Source of the DNA: Dyadobacter soli
Lineage (GTDB): Bacteria > Bacteroidota > Bacteroidia > Cytophagales > Spirosomataceae
Direction: 5' to 3'
DNA length: 64,000 nucleotides
Assembly (NCBI RefSeq): GCF_900101885.1
Contig: NZ_FNAN01000007.1
Coordinates: forward strand, 62,001-126,000
Shown here: in pieces, positions 47,671-57,349 of the stretch
Position numbering within the stretch: the first letter of the stretch is position 1
Layout of the letters: every line of letters begins with the position of its first letter
Notes under the pieces: model-generated
Database searches by the model: none
Seen by the model: the letters and a program-made list of their open reading frames with translations, nothing else
Told to the model about the DNA's origin: nothing
Program-made: the position numbers and the translations under genes

Positions 47671-48642
47671 CTATCGTTGAAGATAAGTCCCGCCCACAAT
47701 GGCGCCAGGCGCGAAATGCGTATCGAGCAACTCTGCCTCCTCAGGCGTAAACGTAATGCCCATTGCGTCCGTATTCTCCGGTAACCTCGACCGTTTGCTC
47801 ATGCTCACGAGCGGCATAATATGCCCCCCTTGCGCATTCACCCAGGCGATAGCGAGTTGCGTAGGCGTATAACCCTTCGCCTCGGCCATTTGTTTCAATA
47901 CCTCGACGGTCGCCAGGTTTTTCATTAGGTTTTCACCCTGAAATCGTGGGAAATGGTGCTGGTAGCTGTCAGCCGGAAGCGGGGCCTTCATGTCCCCGGT
48001 CAGCAATCCCTCGGCGGTGTTGGCGAATGCTACCACGCCGATGCCCAGCTCCTTAGCTGTCGGCAGCAATTCGCTTTCGATTTGCCGGTCGGCCAGCGAG
48101 TAGCCTATTTCCAATGCCGTTACGGGATGAATGCTGTGCGCTTTGCGCAGCTGCTCCGCATTGATTTCGGACACACCCAGGTAGCGGACTTTCCCTTCCT
48201 TGATCAAATCAGCCACCGTACCCACTACGTCCTCAACCGGCACGCTGTTATCCAGCCTGCACGGCTGGTACAAGTCGATGGTATCGATCCCCAGCCGCAC
48301 GAGCGAATAGTTGATGAAGTTTTTGATCGCCACCGGGCGCAGATCCAGACCCAGCCATTGATTATTATAAAAAATAGCCCCGAACTTGACGCTGACGAAA
48401 GCATCGTCGCGACGGCCTTTGATCGCTTTGCCCACCAGCATTTCATTATGTCCGGCACCATAGAAATCCCCGGTATTCAGGAAGTTAATACCATTATCGA
48501 GCGCCATCTGAATGGTCGCAACGCTTTCGGATTCGTCGTTGGCACGGCTGCCCCAAACAGGCGACATGCGCATGCAGCCCAATCCCAATTTAGAAACCAG
48601 CGGGCCGTCCTGGCCAAGGTGTATTTTCGTGATCGTCGTCAT
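47671..48642 (-). CDS. Aldo/keto reductase
   Basis: 323 aa from the ATG at 48642 (an upstream start would add 24 aa of non-family sequence). TIM-barrel enzyme: LGLGCMRMS, NTGDFYGAGHNE (catalytic Asp and Tyr), a Lys in VSVKFG, then LYQPCRLDNSVPVED where many relatives have a His, and GVVAFANTAEGLLTG near the NADPH site. It most resembles the AKR group with the pattern YQPxRLD, so the replacement is normal for this group. It reduces aldehydes or ketones with NADPH; the true substrate is unknown. The gene leads a probable operon with the AraC regulator. Confidence 0.88.
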   Translation of the reverse strand: MTTITKIHLGQDGPLVSKLGLGCMRMSPVWGSRANDESESVATIQMALDNGINFLNTGDFYGAGHNEMLVGKAIKGRRDDAFVSVKFGAIFYNNQWLGLDLRPVAIKNFINYSLVRLGIDTIDLYQPCRLDNSVPVEDVVGTVADLIKEGKVRYLGVSEINAEQLRKAHSIHPVTALEIGYSLADRQIESELLPTAKELGIGVVAFANTAEGLLTGDMKAPLPADSYQHHFPRFQGENLMKNLATVEVLKQMAEAKGYTPTQLAIAWVNAQGGHIMPLVSMSKRSRLPENTDAMGITFTPEEAELLDTHFAPGAIVGGTYLQR

Positions 48643-48842
48643 CTTTTGTTGTTGATTTTTGATATCACAAAGATGACGTCCGAACGCCTGCTGCAGATTT
48701 CCCCTACGGCTCAAATTACTTGCTTGTATGGATCAGGTAATTTGGGAGGTTGGTATTAAAACTGAATGGTGAAGAGATTGAACGTTCGAATGCTTTTCGG
48801 CTAAGTTTATATTAAATTAAGGCCGTAAACTATTCAATTATC

Positions 48843-49976
48843 GTGTTAAAAAAATTCACCGCTCTCACCTGCTATTTGCTAACTATTTCTCAATTCACTA
48901 TTGCTCAATCCGATACACTCCATTGGCATCCGGGCATTAAGCTAAAATTCAGTGATTTTTCGATAGATCATTCCACAAACCACATTTTTGCGGATGTAGG
49001 TGTGCATTACGAATACACCGTTCGGCCGACGAAATTCGGCAAATATCTTCCGATCATCCATACCAATGCTATATTAAATCGAAAGACAGCAAGCCTGCCC
49101 GCGCTGAATACAACTGCGTTGCGTTATGGGCAATTGTTATTCGACATGTCCGGTTATGAAAGCAAGCTCGTCAAATTAAAAGTCTTCGAACTGGGTGAGC
49201 TGAATGCACGGACTACCCCGGTAAAAACGACCATTGAAAACGCCATTTCACAGGCAAACTATGAAGTTTCCCGGTTAAAGAAGGAAATGACCGAACAACT
49301 TTCGACAACGACGGATGAACGGGTATTTGCGGAATGGGAAGCAAAAATCGCCGATTTGCTTCGAAATACACCCGACGTTGTAGAAGAAACAAGTCCGGGC
49401 GAAACACAAATCGGAATTTTTGCCGGCGTGGCCCAAAGCATTTTTACCGGCAAAACCAGCGATTATTTTACCCACGCGACAGGAATAAACTTTGGTTTTA
49501 ATGTGGATGTAAAAAAGTCGAGGTTTGGACTGGATATGAATCTGGATTTTAACAGAACGAAACAAGAACTGGAAAAGAAAGGATATTGGCCAGCCAAAAT
49601 GAAAACACATTTCGCCTCTTTCGAACTTACTTATGGTATTAAGCTACAAAAAAATAAATGGCTGACCGTTCCTTTTGCCGGTTTTGCAGTTAGCGAATTC
49701 ACGCCTGCCAAAGCGGATAAAGAAGACAGGCGCCGACTGGATGGATATAGCCCCGTAATAGGTCTCGAATTGAACCGCTATTTCCGAAGCAAAAGTGATT
49801 TATTCGAAAGCACTTACTTTTTTTACAAACTCCGGGCATCCGTAAACCCTTCCAATTTGGTTAAAAATTACAGCGGCACACAATTCAATCTGAAACTCGC
49901 TATCGGGTTCGATGTTTCGAAAGTGAAAAGTAAAATGGTTAAAAAAAGCAACTATCAATTAGCCGTTACCCATTAA
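48843..49976 (+). CDS. Hypothetical secreted protein, probable outer-membrane barrel
   Basis: 377 aa starting at GTG; no ATG is available nearby. A signal peptide (1-21, ending TIAQ) precedes an N-terminal domain of about 150 residues, a helical stretch rich in Glu and Lys (about 125-175), and a C-terminal half of alternating hydrophobic beta strands suggesting a small outer-membrane barrel. Codon use is more A/T-rich than its neighbours. Its last 11 bp overlap the 3' end of the BlaR1-like gene. No family recognised. Confidence 0.7.
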   Translation: MLKKFTALTCYLLTISQFTIAQSDTLHWHPGIKLKFSDFSIDHSTNHIFADVGVHYEYTVRPTKFGKYLPIIHTNAILNRKTASLPALNTTALRYGQLLFDMSGYESKLVKLKVFELGELNARTTPVKTTIENAISQANYEVSRLKKEMTEQLSTTTDERVFAEWEAKIADLLRNTPDVVEETSPGETQIGIFAGVAQSIFTGKTSDYFTHATGINFGFNVDVKKSRFGLDMNLDFNRTKQELEKKGYWPAKMKTHFASFELTYGIKLQKNKWLTVPFAGFAVSEFTPAKADKEDRRRLDGYSPVIGLELNRYFRSKSDLFESTYFFYKLRASVNPSNLVKNYSGTQFNLKLAIGFDVSKVKSKMVKKSNYQLAVTH

Positions 49977-51615
49977 ACCGCACGCCCGTAAAACGATGCC
50001 CCGTGGCGCCGTCCCAGTTATAAACCCATTCCATCCAACCGTATTTCAGGTATTTCGATTTTAGTTTCTCATGCAACGCCTCGGGCTGTTCGACGCCATT
50101 GACAATCAGGAACATATTATGGAGCCGGTAGCTGAGGTTTTCCTTGCCGGACGCAACTCCGGCGCCGATCAGGTCCAGGATAATCTGTTCCTGCGTTTGT
50201 TTTTCGGTTTCCGTGTCGGCGTCGTTCAACAGGCGGCGAAGGTTTGTCTCGATATCTTCAAACTGCTTCCTCAACCGGTCGAAACCGCCCTGCCGTTCTT
50301 CCTGTTGGCGCCGCGAAGTTTCCATTACTACCTTCCGTAACCGATCGAGTGCACTGGACGGACTTTGTGGATTGCCCGACGTCAAAAGCTCCTGCAATCG
50401 CATTCGGTTTTCTGTTTGCTCCTTCCGAAGCCTCGCCGATTCTGCCCAGATGATCGGATTGATCTGCCTTTTGAGGCTATCCGCATTTTTCAGATCGTTG
50501 TTCGAAACGGCTGAGCGCAACCGGGAAATGAGTGCTTCAAGCTCGGGCAGCGAATCGGTGGCATATGCTTCGCGGGCGCCGGAGGGTTCGCTCGCTGTTG
50601 CCAAATGCGTAGCGGTGGTGTTCGCAGACTTCTGAATCAATTTCTCTTTCGTCTCGTGGCCCGAAACACGCCGAACATTGCTTTCCGCCGGATGCGCTGC
50701 GTCAACCGGCCGCATATTTTGCCGTCTATCTGACGGGGTTTCAATCACCGGTTTTACATATTCATACCTCCGCGTAGCCATCAGCGCCACCATGACGGCC
50801 AGCAGAGGAAAAACGGACAGGTATTTCCACCCCATCCAAGCCGGTGTACGTTCCTTGTAGATCATGTGGATTCTCAGTTTTAAAAGTGATTTGTTGAAGA
50901 ATTTGCTCGTAACCGACGCGGATATGGCCTGTCGGGCGTAGGAAATCATAAAAGCGGCATAGCGGTCCCTGTCCGGCGCCTGCCCGTCGGCCAGAAATTC
51001 ATGGACTTGTTGTAGAGAGGATTTATAAAACCAAAGCACCGGATTGAACCAAAAAAACACTTTCAATACCTCAATTAAAAGGATATCCAGCGAATGCCAT
51101 TGCCGGATATGCACCAGTTCATGGGCAAATATGGATTCGAAATGCGCTTCGTAATCTTCGGGCGAGAGTACCATCCATTTAAGGAAGGAAAACGAACCGG
51201 TACGCACATTCCCACTGCGGTTTATCACCAAGCTGCATTCATCCATCGGCACCGCCACGCCCGACCGGATGATCGATGAAAGCCTCACCAACGATTTTCC
51301 CAGCATGAAAAGCATTACCAGCACCCCAGCCAGATATACCGCCGGGATAGTCAGCAGCCACATATCCGATTGATATTCAATCACATTAGAAACAACAGAC
51401 ACCTTTGTGGCATTGGTAACAAGGCCTTCCATTCCCGAAAGCATTACCTGCTCGCGCAACTCCAACGCCGGTATGCACAGGCCCGCGAGAAGCGACGCCA
51501 CGAGGTAAATGCGGTTACCCGCGAAAAATGTATGCTTCCGAAACAGTACCCAGTAGGTTATATAAAAAACAACCCAGCAAAGGTTCACTTTAAGCAAATA
51601 GTGAAGTGCTTCCAT
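49966..51615 (-). CDS. BlaR1/MecR1-like M56 metallopeptidase sensor
   Basis: 549 aa. Several N-terminal transmembrane helices flank the M56 zinc protease motif HELVH (165-169) with a third ligand in HEFLAD (about 206). The C-terminal part, after a helix near 265-285, is a long coiled-coil-like periplasmic region with no penicillin-binding sensor domain, so the signal differs from beta-lactams. BlaR1 family proteins cleave BlaI-type repressors on sensing. It starts 12 bp after the stop of the BlaI-type gene on the same strand, so blaI-blaR1 form an operon. Confidence 0.88.
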   Translation of the reverse strand: MEALHYLLKVNLCWVVFYITYWVLFRKHTFFAGNRIYLVASLLAGLCIPALELREQVMLSGMEGLVTNATKVSVVSNVIEYQSDMWLLTIPAVYLAGVLVMLFMLGKSLVRLSSIIRSGVAVPMDECSLVINRSGNVRTGSFSFLKWMVLSPEDYEAHFESIFAHELVHIRQWHSLDILLIEVLKVFFWFNPVLWFYKSSLQQVHEFLADGQAPDRDRYAAFMISYARQAISASVTSKFFNKSLLKLRIHMIYKERTPAWMGWKYLSVFPLLAVMVALMATRRYEYVKPVIETPSDRRQNMRPVDAAHPAESNVRRVSGHETKEKLIQKSANTTATHLATASEPSGAREAYATDSLPELEALISRLRSAVSNNDLKNADSLKRQINPIIWAESARLRKEQTENRMRLQELLTSGNPQSPSSALDRLRKVVMETSRRQQEERQGGFDRLRKQFEDIETNLRRLLNDADTETEKQTQEQIILDLIGAGVASGKENLSYRLHNMFLIVNGVEQPEALHEKLKSKYLKYGWMEWVYNWDGATGHRFTGVRFNG

Positions 51616-51627
51616 AATAAAATGGTT

Positions 51628-52008
51628 TTATTTCCTGGCCCTTTTCTTTTCAATAAATGCTGCCAGATCATCGAGGTCGCTTTCCGTCAGAGCGCTGTCG
51701 TTCAGGAAAAACGAAACGAGACTGGTAACCGAATTTTCAAAATAGTTTTCGACGAGCTGCTTAGCCTCATGCTTGCGGTAATCCGCCTCGCTTACCAGCG
51801 GGTAATATTCGTGGGTATTGCCGTAAGTTTTGTGTGCAACCATTTCCTTCTTCTCTAAAATGCGAACAAAGGTTGCAACGGTCGTGTAAGCCGGTTTGGG
51901 ATCGGCCATTTGCGCCAGGATATCTTTTACAAATGCCTTGCCCAGCTGCCAGAGTATCTTCATAATCTCCGCCTCGGCGCGGGTGAGAGAGCGCATTTCC
52001 ATATGCAT
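51628..52008 (-). CDS. BlaI/MecI/CopY-family transcriptional repressor
   Basis: 126 aa, winged-helix protein with the family's MKILWQLG and TTVATFVRILEKKEMVAHKT pattern. Met1 or Met3 may be the start. BlaI proteins bind as dimers to TACTA-type dyads and are cleaved by the partner M56 protease. A perfect 10-bp dyad of this kind lies 31 bp upstream of its start. It is co-transcribed with the BlaR1-like gene and divergent from a thioredoxin-like lipoprotein, so it may repress both directions. Confidence 0.9.
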   Translation of the reverse strand: MHMEMRSLTRAEAEIMKILWQLGKAFVKDILAQMADPKPAYTTVATFVRILEKKEMVAHKTYGNTHEYYPLVSEADYRKHEAKQLVENYFENSVTSLVSFFLNDSALTESDLDDLAAFIEKKRARK

Positions 52009-52038
52009 TGATTTTAATTGTATTTTGTAAAAGTGAAT

Positions 52039-52062
52039 GTATTACTAATTTTTTAGTAATAC
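52039..52062. promoter_or_regulatory. Dyad operator for the BlaI-type repressor
   Basis: GTATTACTAA (52039-52048) and its exact reverse complement TTAGTAATAC (52053-52062) are 4 bp apart. This fits the TACTA...TAGTA operators of the BlaI/MecI family and lies between the repressor gene and the divergent TlpA-like gene. A weaker dyad, TAGAA-A-TTCTA, follows at 52074-52084. Confidence 0.75.
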
Positions 52063-52114
52063 AACTAAATTATTAGAAATTCTATTAATACGTTAGTTTT
52101 CCAAACGAAATACA

Positions 52115-53470
52115 ATGAAATACCACGCTTTCCTGACGGTTATTATGTTCGCTGGTATATTGAGCTGCACACACCGAAAGAGTGATCAGCAGGAGGAAGT
52201 AATAAGTCTGCCTGTAACTTTCGTCGATGGTTTTGGCCCATTCGGGACCGATTACGCCGCAACGGGGCCCGAGTATTCCGCAGATGATCCTGATGGAGGC
52301 GTTTGGGCAAAAACTTATAAACCGTTGACCGGTATTCCGCCTCAGTGGAAGAATGTTGCCAGATCGATGGTGGAATTAAACCTCCGCCAATTCGTATTCC
52401 AGAATTTTCACCAGGGAAATATCGATTCAAGCACCTACGCGTCGCTGCAAAAGGCCTGGAAATGGACGCCGGATGAAAAACGCCTGTCGAAAAAGCCCAT
52501 TCGCTGCTATGTTTATATTATCTGGGGCACAGACCCTTCCGGAAAGCTGAATGTGATGATCGATACGAATAACAATGGCGATTTCAGCGACGAAAAATCC
52601 TTTTACCCTGAAATCGCCGGGCCAAAAGATACGATACGCTATTATAATCACAGTTATGAGATTGAATATGATATCTTCCGCGAAGGCCGTGTGATAACAT
52701 CGCACCTCCCGATGGTACTCAAATACTTTCCGCATCAGCCTGAAAAATACCGGATGGCTTATTCGTTTCCCCGGTATGCGGAAGCTGTGATTCCACTCGG
52801 TGGTCATCAGAAAAAGATAGCCATTAATTTAGGATTTACTTCGCCATCCGGAAATGAAGTATCCGAACTGGCGTTCGCCGATCAGGTTAAAAAGGGAGAA
52901 TATATTGATTTACGAAATGGGATCAGGATAGGTGAATTTCTGGATATTGAATCCGGCGGCGAGAGGCGGAGGTTCGAAAACCTGGGATTTGATGAATACG
53001 AAGGCGTATTGCATTTAAAAGGAAAGCCATTGAACAATGTATATTCCACGCAGGTCGGATTTAAAATGAAACCGTTTTCCGGCAAAGATTTTACAAATGG
53101 CAAACCTGTCTCGATGGAAGATTATCGGGGCAAATACCTTTACATTGATTTTTGGGCGACCTGGTGCGGACCTTGTGTAAAACAGCTTCCTGAATTGAAG
53201 CACTTGTATCAAAAAGTTGATCGAAATAAGATCGCGTTTCTTGGCATCGTTGGTGAAGACAGCCGCGAGCGGCTCGCAAAGTTTCTGGACAAGAACCCGC
53301 TTGACTGGCCGCAGCTTTTTTCGGATAGTACCAACCAACTGGTGGAAGCGTATAACATCGAGGGTTATCCATCCACATTCCTGATCGGGCCGTACGGTAC
53401 CATTGTAGGCAAAAACCTTAGTAGCAAGGAGCTGGAAGCAAAATTTGCGGAGCTAGGCGGTTTGAAGTAG
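52115..53470 (+). CDS. TlpA-like thioredoxin-fold lipoprotein
   Basis: 451 aa. Lipobox ILSC (C18) anchors it to a membrane. Residues about 25-320 form an uncharacterised N-terminal domain with an EF-hand-like DTNNNGDFSDE loop near 150; the C-terminal thioredoxin domain (about 325-445) has the redox motif WCGPC with C351 and C354 and the cis-Pro YPSTFLIG. Such proteins are thiol-disulfide reductants in the periplasm or on the membrane surface. It is divergent from the BlaI-type repressor and shares its operator region, so it is a likely target of that pathway. Confidence 0.88.
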   Translation: MKYHAFLTVIMFAGILSCTHRKSDQQEEVISLPVTFVDGFGPFGTDYAATGPEYSADDPDGGVWAKTYKPLTGIPPQWKNVARSMVELNLRQFVFQNFHQGNIDSSTYASLQKAWKWTPDEKRLSKKPIRCYVYIIWGTDPSGKLNVMIDTNNNGDFSDEKSFYPEIAGPKDTIRYYNHSYEIEYDIFREGRVITSHLPMVLKYFPHQPEKYRMAYSFPRYAEAVIPLGGHQKKIAINLGFTSPSGNEVSELAFADQVKKGEYIDLRNGIRIGEFLDIESGGERRRFENLGFDEYEGVLHLKGKPLNNVYSTQVGFKMKPFSGKDFTNGKPVSMEDYRGKYLYIDFWATWCGPCVKQLPELKHLYQKVDRNKIAFLGIVGEDSRERLAKFLDKNPLDWPQLFSDSTNQLVEAYNIEGYPSTFLIGPYGTIVGKNLSSKELEAKFAELGGLK

Positions 53471-53531
53471 TGCCGTACCCAACCATTTACTAATATCAAT
53501 ACAACGCACTCATTTACAGTGTTATATTTTC

Positions 53532-53539
53532 TATATTTG
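53532..53539 (+). promoter_or_regulatory. Putative -7 box of the TPR lipoprotein gene
   Basis: TATATTTG is an exact match to TAnnTTTG. A transcript would start near 53546 and have a leader of about 57 nt before the ATG at 53603. No -33 TTG was seen. Confidence 0.4.
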
Positions 53540-53602
53540 TAAATACCGCACCTCGCGGGCCGCATTCCCTAAACATGTTCTGTGACTCAAACTTCGATCC
53601 GC

Positions 53603-55327
53603 ATGAAGCACGGCCATTGTTACCTCGCATTGATTGTTATCCTTTTCGCCTGCTCCAAAAAGAAGGAGGAGCAGGAAAAGCCGGCATCCGACCGGATCAC
53701 GGTTTGCTACAATCCTCAAACGACCGACGCCGAATGGTATAGTTCCGGCAAAAAAGCGCCCCTGTTCGACGGATTGCAAGGGATCGATTTCAAAATCACC
53801 ACTACCAGTCCCGACGCCCAGGCGTATTTCAACCAGGGTATGATGCTATCGTACGGCTTCAACCACGCGGAGGCGGCACGGTCGTTCTACCAGGCTACCC
53901 GCCTCGATTCTACCTGCGCGATGGCCTACTGGGGTTACGCTTACGTGCTCGGCCCCAACTACAATGCCGGAATGGAGCCCGACAATTTTCAACGCGCCTG
54001 GGCCGCGAACGAAAAGGCGCAGCAACTCGCCGCCCAATGCACGCCGAAGGAAAAGGCGCTGATCGCCTCATTGGCCAAGCGGTACACCAAAGAACCTCCT
54101 GCCGACAGGTCAAAGCTCGACATTGCATTCGCCGCCGCCATGAAAAAGGTGTACACGGAATTTCCGTCCGATCCCGATATCGGGGCATTGTATGCAGAGG
54201 CGCAGATGGATTTGCACCCGTGGGATTTGTACGACAAAAAAACCAAAGCACCCAAAGCCTGGACACCGGAACTCGTAGCCGTACTGGAAAGCCTGCTGAA
54301 AAAGAACCCGCATCACCCGGGCGCGCATCACCTGTACATACACGCGCAGGAGGCTTCCGCAACGCCCGAAAAAGCCATGGCCTCGGCCGCATTGCTCGAT
54401 TCGGTCGTGCCCGGTGCCGGTCACTTGCTGCATATGCCATCGCACATTTACATCAATACGGGCGACTACCATCTCGGCTCGCTTTCTAACGTCAATTCTG
54501 TGCAGGCCGACAGCAATTACATTACCAATTGTTATGCGCAAGGCGCCTATCCGCTCGCGTATTTCCCGCATAATTACCATTTCCTGGCCGCCACCGCCAC
54601 GCTGGAAGGCAATTCCGAGCTGGCCTGGCTCGCCGCCCGGAAAGTGCAGCAATACACGGCAAAGGAAGTGATGCGCCAACCCGGCTGGGGCACGCTGCAA
54701 CATTATTATACGATCCCCTATTATGTAGCCGTGAAATTTTCGATGTGGGATACGATCCTTACCGAACCCAGCCCGGCGAAGGAACTCGTTTATCCCCGGA
54801 TAATCTGGCATTATGCGCGGGGAATGGCCCATTTGGGCAAGCACGACCTCGCAAAGGCGCAGCAAGAGATGAAATCGCTCAGTGCGCTCACTGCCGATAC
54901 GACGCTGAAAGACATTACCGTCTGGAACATCAATTCCTCGGTGGATCTGGTGCAAATCGCGTCGAAAGTATTATTGGCAGGCATTGCGGCGCAACAGAAT
55001 CAGCTCGACAAATCCGCGCAGCTGCTTGGCGAAGCAATCGAAATGGAAGACAATCTCAACTACAACGAGCCACCGGACTGGTTTTTCTCCGTCCGGCACC
55101 ACCTCGGCTCGGTACTCCTCAAAGCCGGTAAAAATGTAGAAGCAGAGCGCATTTACCGACAGGATTTACAAACCTGGAAGAAAAACGGCTGGGCGCTGAT
55201 CGGACTGTACAATGCTTTGGTACAACAAAAAAACACGGCAGAAGCGCAGAAGGTAAAATCTGCCTTCGATCAGGCCTGGGCGCATGCCGATATTAAGATC
55301 GCGGCGTCTTCGACGATTATGGATTAG
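53603..55327 (+). CDS. TPR-repeat lipoprotein
   Basis: 574 aa from the ATG at 53603 (a GTG at 53582 is possible). Lipobox LFAC (C17) followed by SKKKEE. The rest is a solenoid of TPR repeats, with FNQGMMLSYGFNHAEAARSF and YAYVLGPNYNAG among the first, and a conserved HHPGAHHLYIHAQEAS and HMPSHIYINTGDY in the middle, features of a TPR family often called "tetratricopeptide repeat protein" with no enzymatic role known. The following gene converges on it, with a shared terminator. Function not assigned. Confidence 0.85.
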   Translation: MKHGHCYLALIVILFACSKKKEEQEKPASDRITVCYNPQTTDAEWYSSGKKAPLFDGLQGIDFKITTTSPDAQAYFNQGMMLSYGFNHAEAARSFYQATRLDSTCAMAYWGYAYVLGPNYNAGMEPDNFQRAWAANEKAQQLAAQCTPKEKALIASLAKRYTKEPPADRSKLDIAFAAAMKKVYTEFPSDPDIGALYAEAQMDLHPWDLYDKKTKAPKAWTPELVAVLESLLKKNPHHPGAHHLYIHAQEASATPEKAMASAALLDSVVPGAGHLLHMPSHIYINTGDYHLGSLSNVNSVQADSNYITNCYAQGAYPLAYFPHNYHFLAATATLEGNSELAWLAARKVQQYTAKEVMRQPGWGTLQHYYTIPYYVAVKFSMWDTILTEPSPAKELVYPRIIWHYARGMAHLGKHDLAKAQQEMKSLSALTADTTLKDITVWNINSSVDLVQIASKVLLAGIAAQQNQLDKSAQLLGEAIEMEDNLNYNEPPDWFFSVRHHLGSVLLKAGKNVEAERIYRQDLQTWKKNGWALIGLYNALVQQKNTAEAQKVKSAFDQAWAHADIKIAASSTIMD

Positions 55328-55342
55328 GTGGAGTATTAGGAC

Positions 55343-55387
55343 AAGCCGGGATTGGGTTTCAAAATGCAAAACCGATCCCGGCTTTTG
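55343..55387. terminator. Hairpin terminator shared by convergent genes
   Basis: A 10-bp perfect arm (55343-55352 with 55375-55384) extends inward by G-T and G-C pairs and is followed by TTTTG on the plus strand. The right arm overlaps the final codons of the outer-membrane protein gene. Confidence 0.7.
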
Positions 55388-56603
55388 CTTGCAATTCCGC
55401 GCGGTTTACTTTTAAAAACCTGTTGGTTATACTCAAACCCGAGAAACTGACACCGGCGTCAAAGTATAGTTTGTGAAATAACCGCTGTTGGTAGCCTGCC
55501 AGGATTCCGGCGGAAGTCTGCCAGGCGCTGAAAGTTCCGCGCTCCTGGGGAACGGCTATGATGTACCGCACTACGGACCGGTAATAATTATATGCAAACC
55601 GGGGAGCAATGTAGAGTCCCGACAGATTGTCCGATGCCTTCCCCCTTCTGATCTGATGCTTTTGCAGGTAGTACCAGCGAAACTGTGCCTCACCGGTCAG
55701 CACGAGCGAGTTGGCGCCATACCAATAGTGGTCGGTTTCATTTCCAATACTCACATTAACCGAGAACGGGCTCTTACCCAACTTCCGCTCATAACCTACT
55801 TCCGCTCTCAACGACTGATCGTCTATCCCAATGTTCACTTCCGGCAACCGGATTTTGAAATGCTGTTTTACCAAATAATCACAATGCAAGACATCGCACA
55901 ACGGACCTTTATCACTGCGCTTCCAATCCCCGAAAGCAAAACCGATCAGTGATCGCGATGCGATAACCGCGTTTCTTATTTGGAAACCATTCGATAGGAA
56001 ATAGTCATTGTCGTAAAGCGACAGGTATGGCGAGACATAATGGATTCCAAGCGAAAAATCGAGAAATCCATTTGCGAGAAACCGGCTTTGAAAACCATAC
56101 ACCAGGCTAAAATGTTCCCGGTGCCGGTCGCTCTGAACTTTCACCAGCGATCTTTCATAAGAAACTCCCAGATAACTCCCGCTAAAATTGTTCGCGCTTT
56201 GCTGGCGGGCAATCCGCTTGTTCATTTCAAAATACCACTTGCTTCCAATGCTCGCAAACAAATTTCTTCCGCTCAACTGCCGCTCGAAGCGATCGATCGT
56301 CATAGCACTGCCAAGCCGGATTGTTCGTGAAGTGAGTGACGCTTCCAATGACACGGCCGGAAACAACTTGTATTCAAATGCAGCATTCAACCCAAGCCCA
56401 TTGTAAGTAGTAGCCAGATACCCCAGCTTGAACATCTTCCGCGTGGGTATTTTGGTCATGAAAACATTTTCATAACGATCGATAAAGCGCTGCTCGGTGA
56501 CCACGCTGGTCTCTTCCGAGAATGTGACGGAAGTAGTATCCTGGGCGAGCGCATTTGCGGCAAGCACCAGGAGCAGCAGTAATACACGAAAAAATTGATG
56601 CAT
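55359..56603 (-). CDS. Probable outer-membrane beta-barrel protein of unknown function
   Basis: 414 aa with a signal peptide (1-20, ending ALA). The mature part is made of many amphipathic beta strands with aromatic residues at alternate positions and ends in IGFAF, a C-terminal signature of outer-membrane barrels. Two Cys (near 237 and 241) are spaced CDVLHC. No TonB plug or carboxypeptidase-like domain is visible, so it is not a TonB-dependent receptor. It converges on the TPR lipoprotein gene. Not assigned to a family. Confidence 0.7.
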   Translation of the reverse strand: MHQFFRVLLLLLVLAANALAQDTTSVTFSEETSVVTEQRFIDRYENVFMTKIPTRKMFKLGYLATTYNGLGLNAAFEYKLFPAVSLEASLTSRTIRLGSAMTIDRFERQLSGRNLFASIGSKWYFEMNKRIARQQSANNFSGSYLGVSYERSLVKVQSDRHREHFSLVYGFQSRFLANGFLDFSLGIHYVSPYLSLYDNDYFLSNGFQIRNAVIASRSLIGFAFGDWKRSDKGPLCDVLHCDYLVKQHFKIRLPEVNIGIDDQSLRAEVGYERKLGKSPFSVNVSIGNETDHYWYGANSLVLTGEAQFRWYYLQKHQIRRGKASDNLSGLYIAPRFAYNYYRSVVRYIIAVPQERGTFSAWQTSAGILAGYQQRLFHKLYFDAGVSFSGLSITNRFLKVNRAELQAKAGIGFAF

Positions 56604-56786
56604 TGATTATTCAAATAAGGGCCGGGGTGATACGGGAACCGTATAAAGAGGCCAAGGGCGACATGAATAGTTGTATGCGTTACAAATAAATATTGCCGAT
56701 GCTGCCTGTTCTTAATTTGTAATTAAACTAAATAAGCCATTTCTTTGCCGAAAATCAGCCATCTGGCTGGCGTTACACCTCAGGCA

Positions 56787-57308
56787 ATGCATAACCATCC
56801 GTCGCAGTTGATCACCATTAACGAGCACTCGTTCGAAATGCTGTACACGACGTATGCCACGAAGCTTTTTCGCCTCTGCTGCGCTTACCTGCGCGATGAG
56901 GAGGAAGCGAAGGAGATTGTACAGGGCATTTTTCAATCGCTTTGGGAACGGCGCGCCGAGCTTGAAATCAGGTCCGCGCCGGAAAACTACCTGATCCGTG
57001 CCGCCAAATTGCAGGTTAACAAGCATTTCCGCGACAAGGCCATCCACGACAAACACCTCGCGCTGATCGGAATGCAGGCGGCTGTTCAGGAAAATACGAC
57101 GGAAGAAATGGTATCGTTCCAGCAACTTTCCGGCAGGGTTTCCGGCCTTCTTGCCCAGCTTCCGGCCGCTACGCAGCGCATTTTCCAGTTGAGCCGCGAA
57201 CAGGGAATGGCCAACCGCGAAATCGCCGAAGAAATGCAGGTTTCGGTCAAAACAGTGGAATACCACATCAGCAAAAGCATCGCATTGCTCCGCAGCGGGC
57301 TCGAATAG
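56787..57308 (+). CDS. ECF-family RNA polymerase sigma factor
   Basis: 173 aa from the ATG at 56787 (a TTG at 56745 is open upstream). It has sigma-2 (LYTTYATKLFRLCCAYLRDEEEA, EIVQGIFQSLWERR) and sigma-4 (QLSREQGMANREIAEEM, SVKTVEYHISKS). The FecI-type group is activated by a FecR anti-sigma when a TonB receptor binds its ligand. It is followed 41 bp later by the FecR gene and then by the receptor. It likely transcribes that receptor gene. Confidence 0.93.
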   Translation: MHNHPSQLITINEHSFEMLYTTYATKLFRLCCAYLRDEEEAKEIVQGIFQSLWERRAELEIRSAPENYLIRAAKLQVNKHFRDKAIHDKHLALIGMQAAVQENTTEEMVSFQQLSGRVSGLLAQLPAATQRIFQLSREQGMANREIAEEMQVSVKTVEYHISKSIALLRSGLE

Positions 57309-57349
57309 CGCAGTTTTTTTCAAAATCGTTTAGGGATGCACCGCGGGTT

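Noticed and set aside
49966..51615. True beta-lactamase resistance locus
   Set aside because: The BlaR1-like protein lacks a penicillin-binding domain and no beta-lactamase gene is near, so only the regulatory mechanism is shared.
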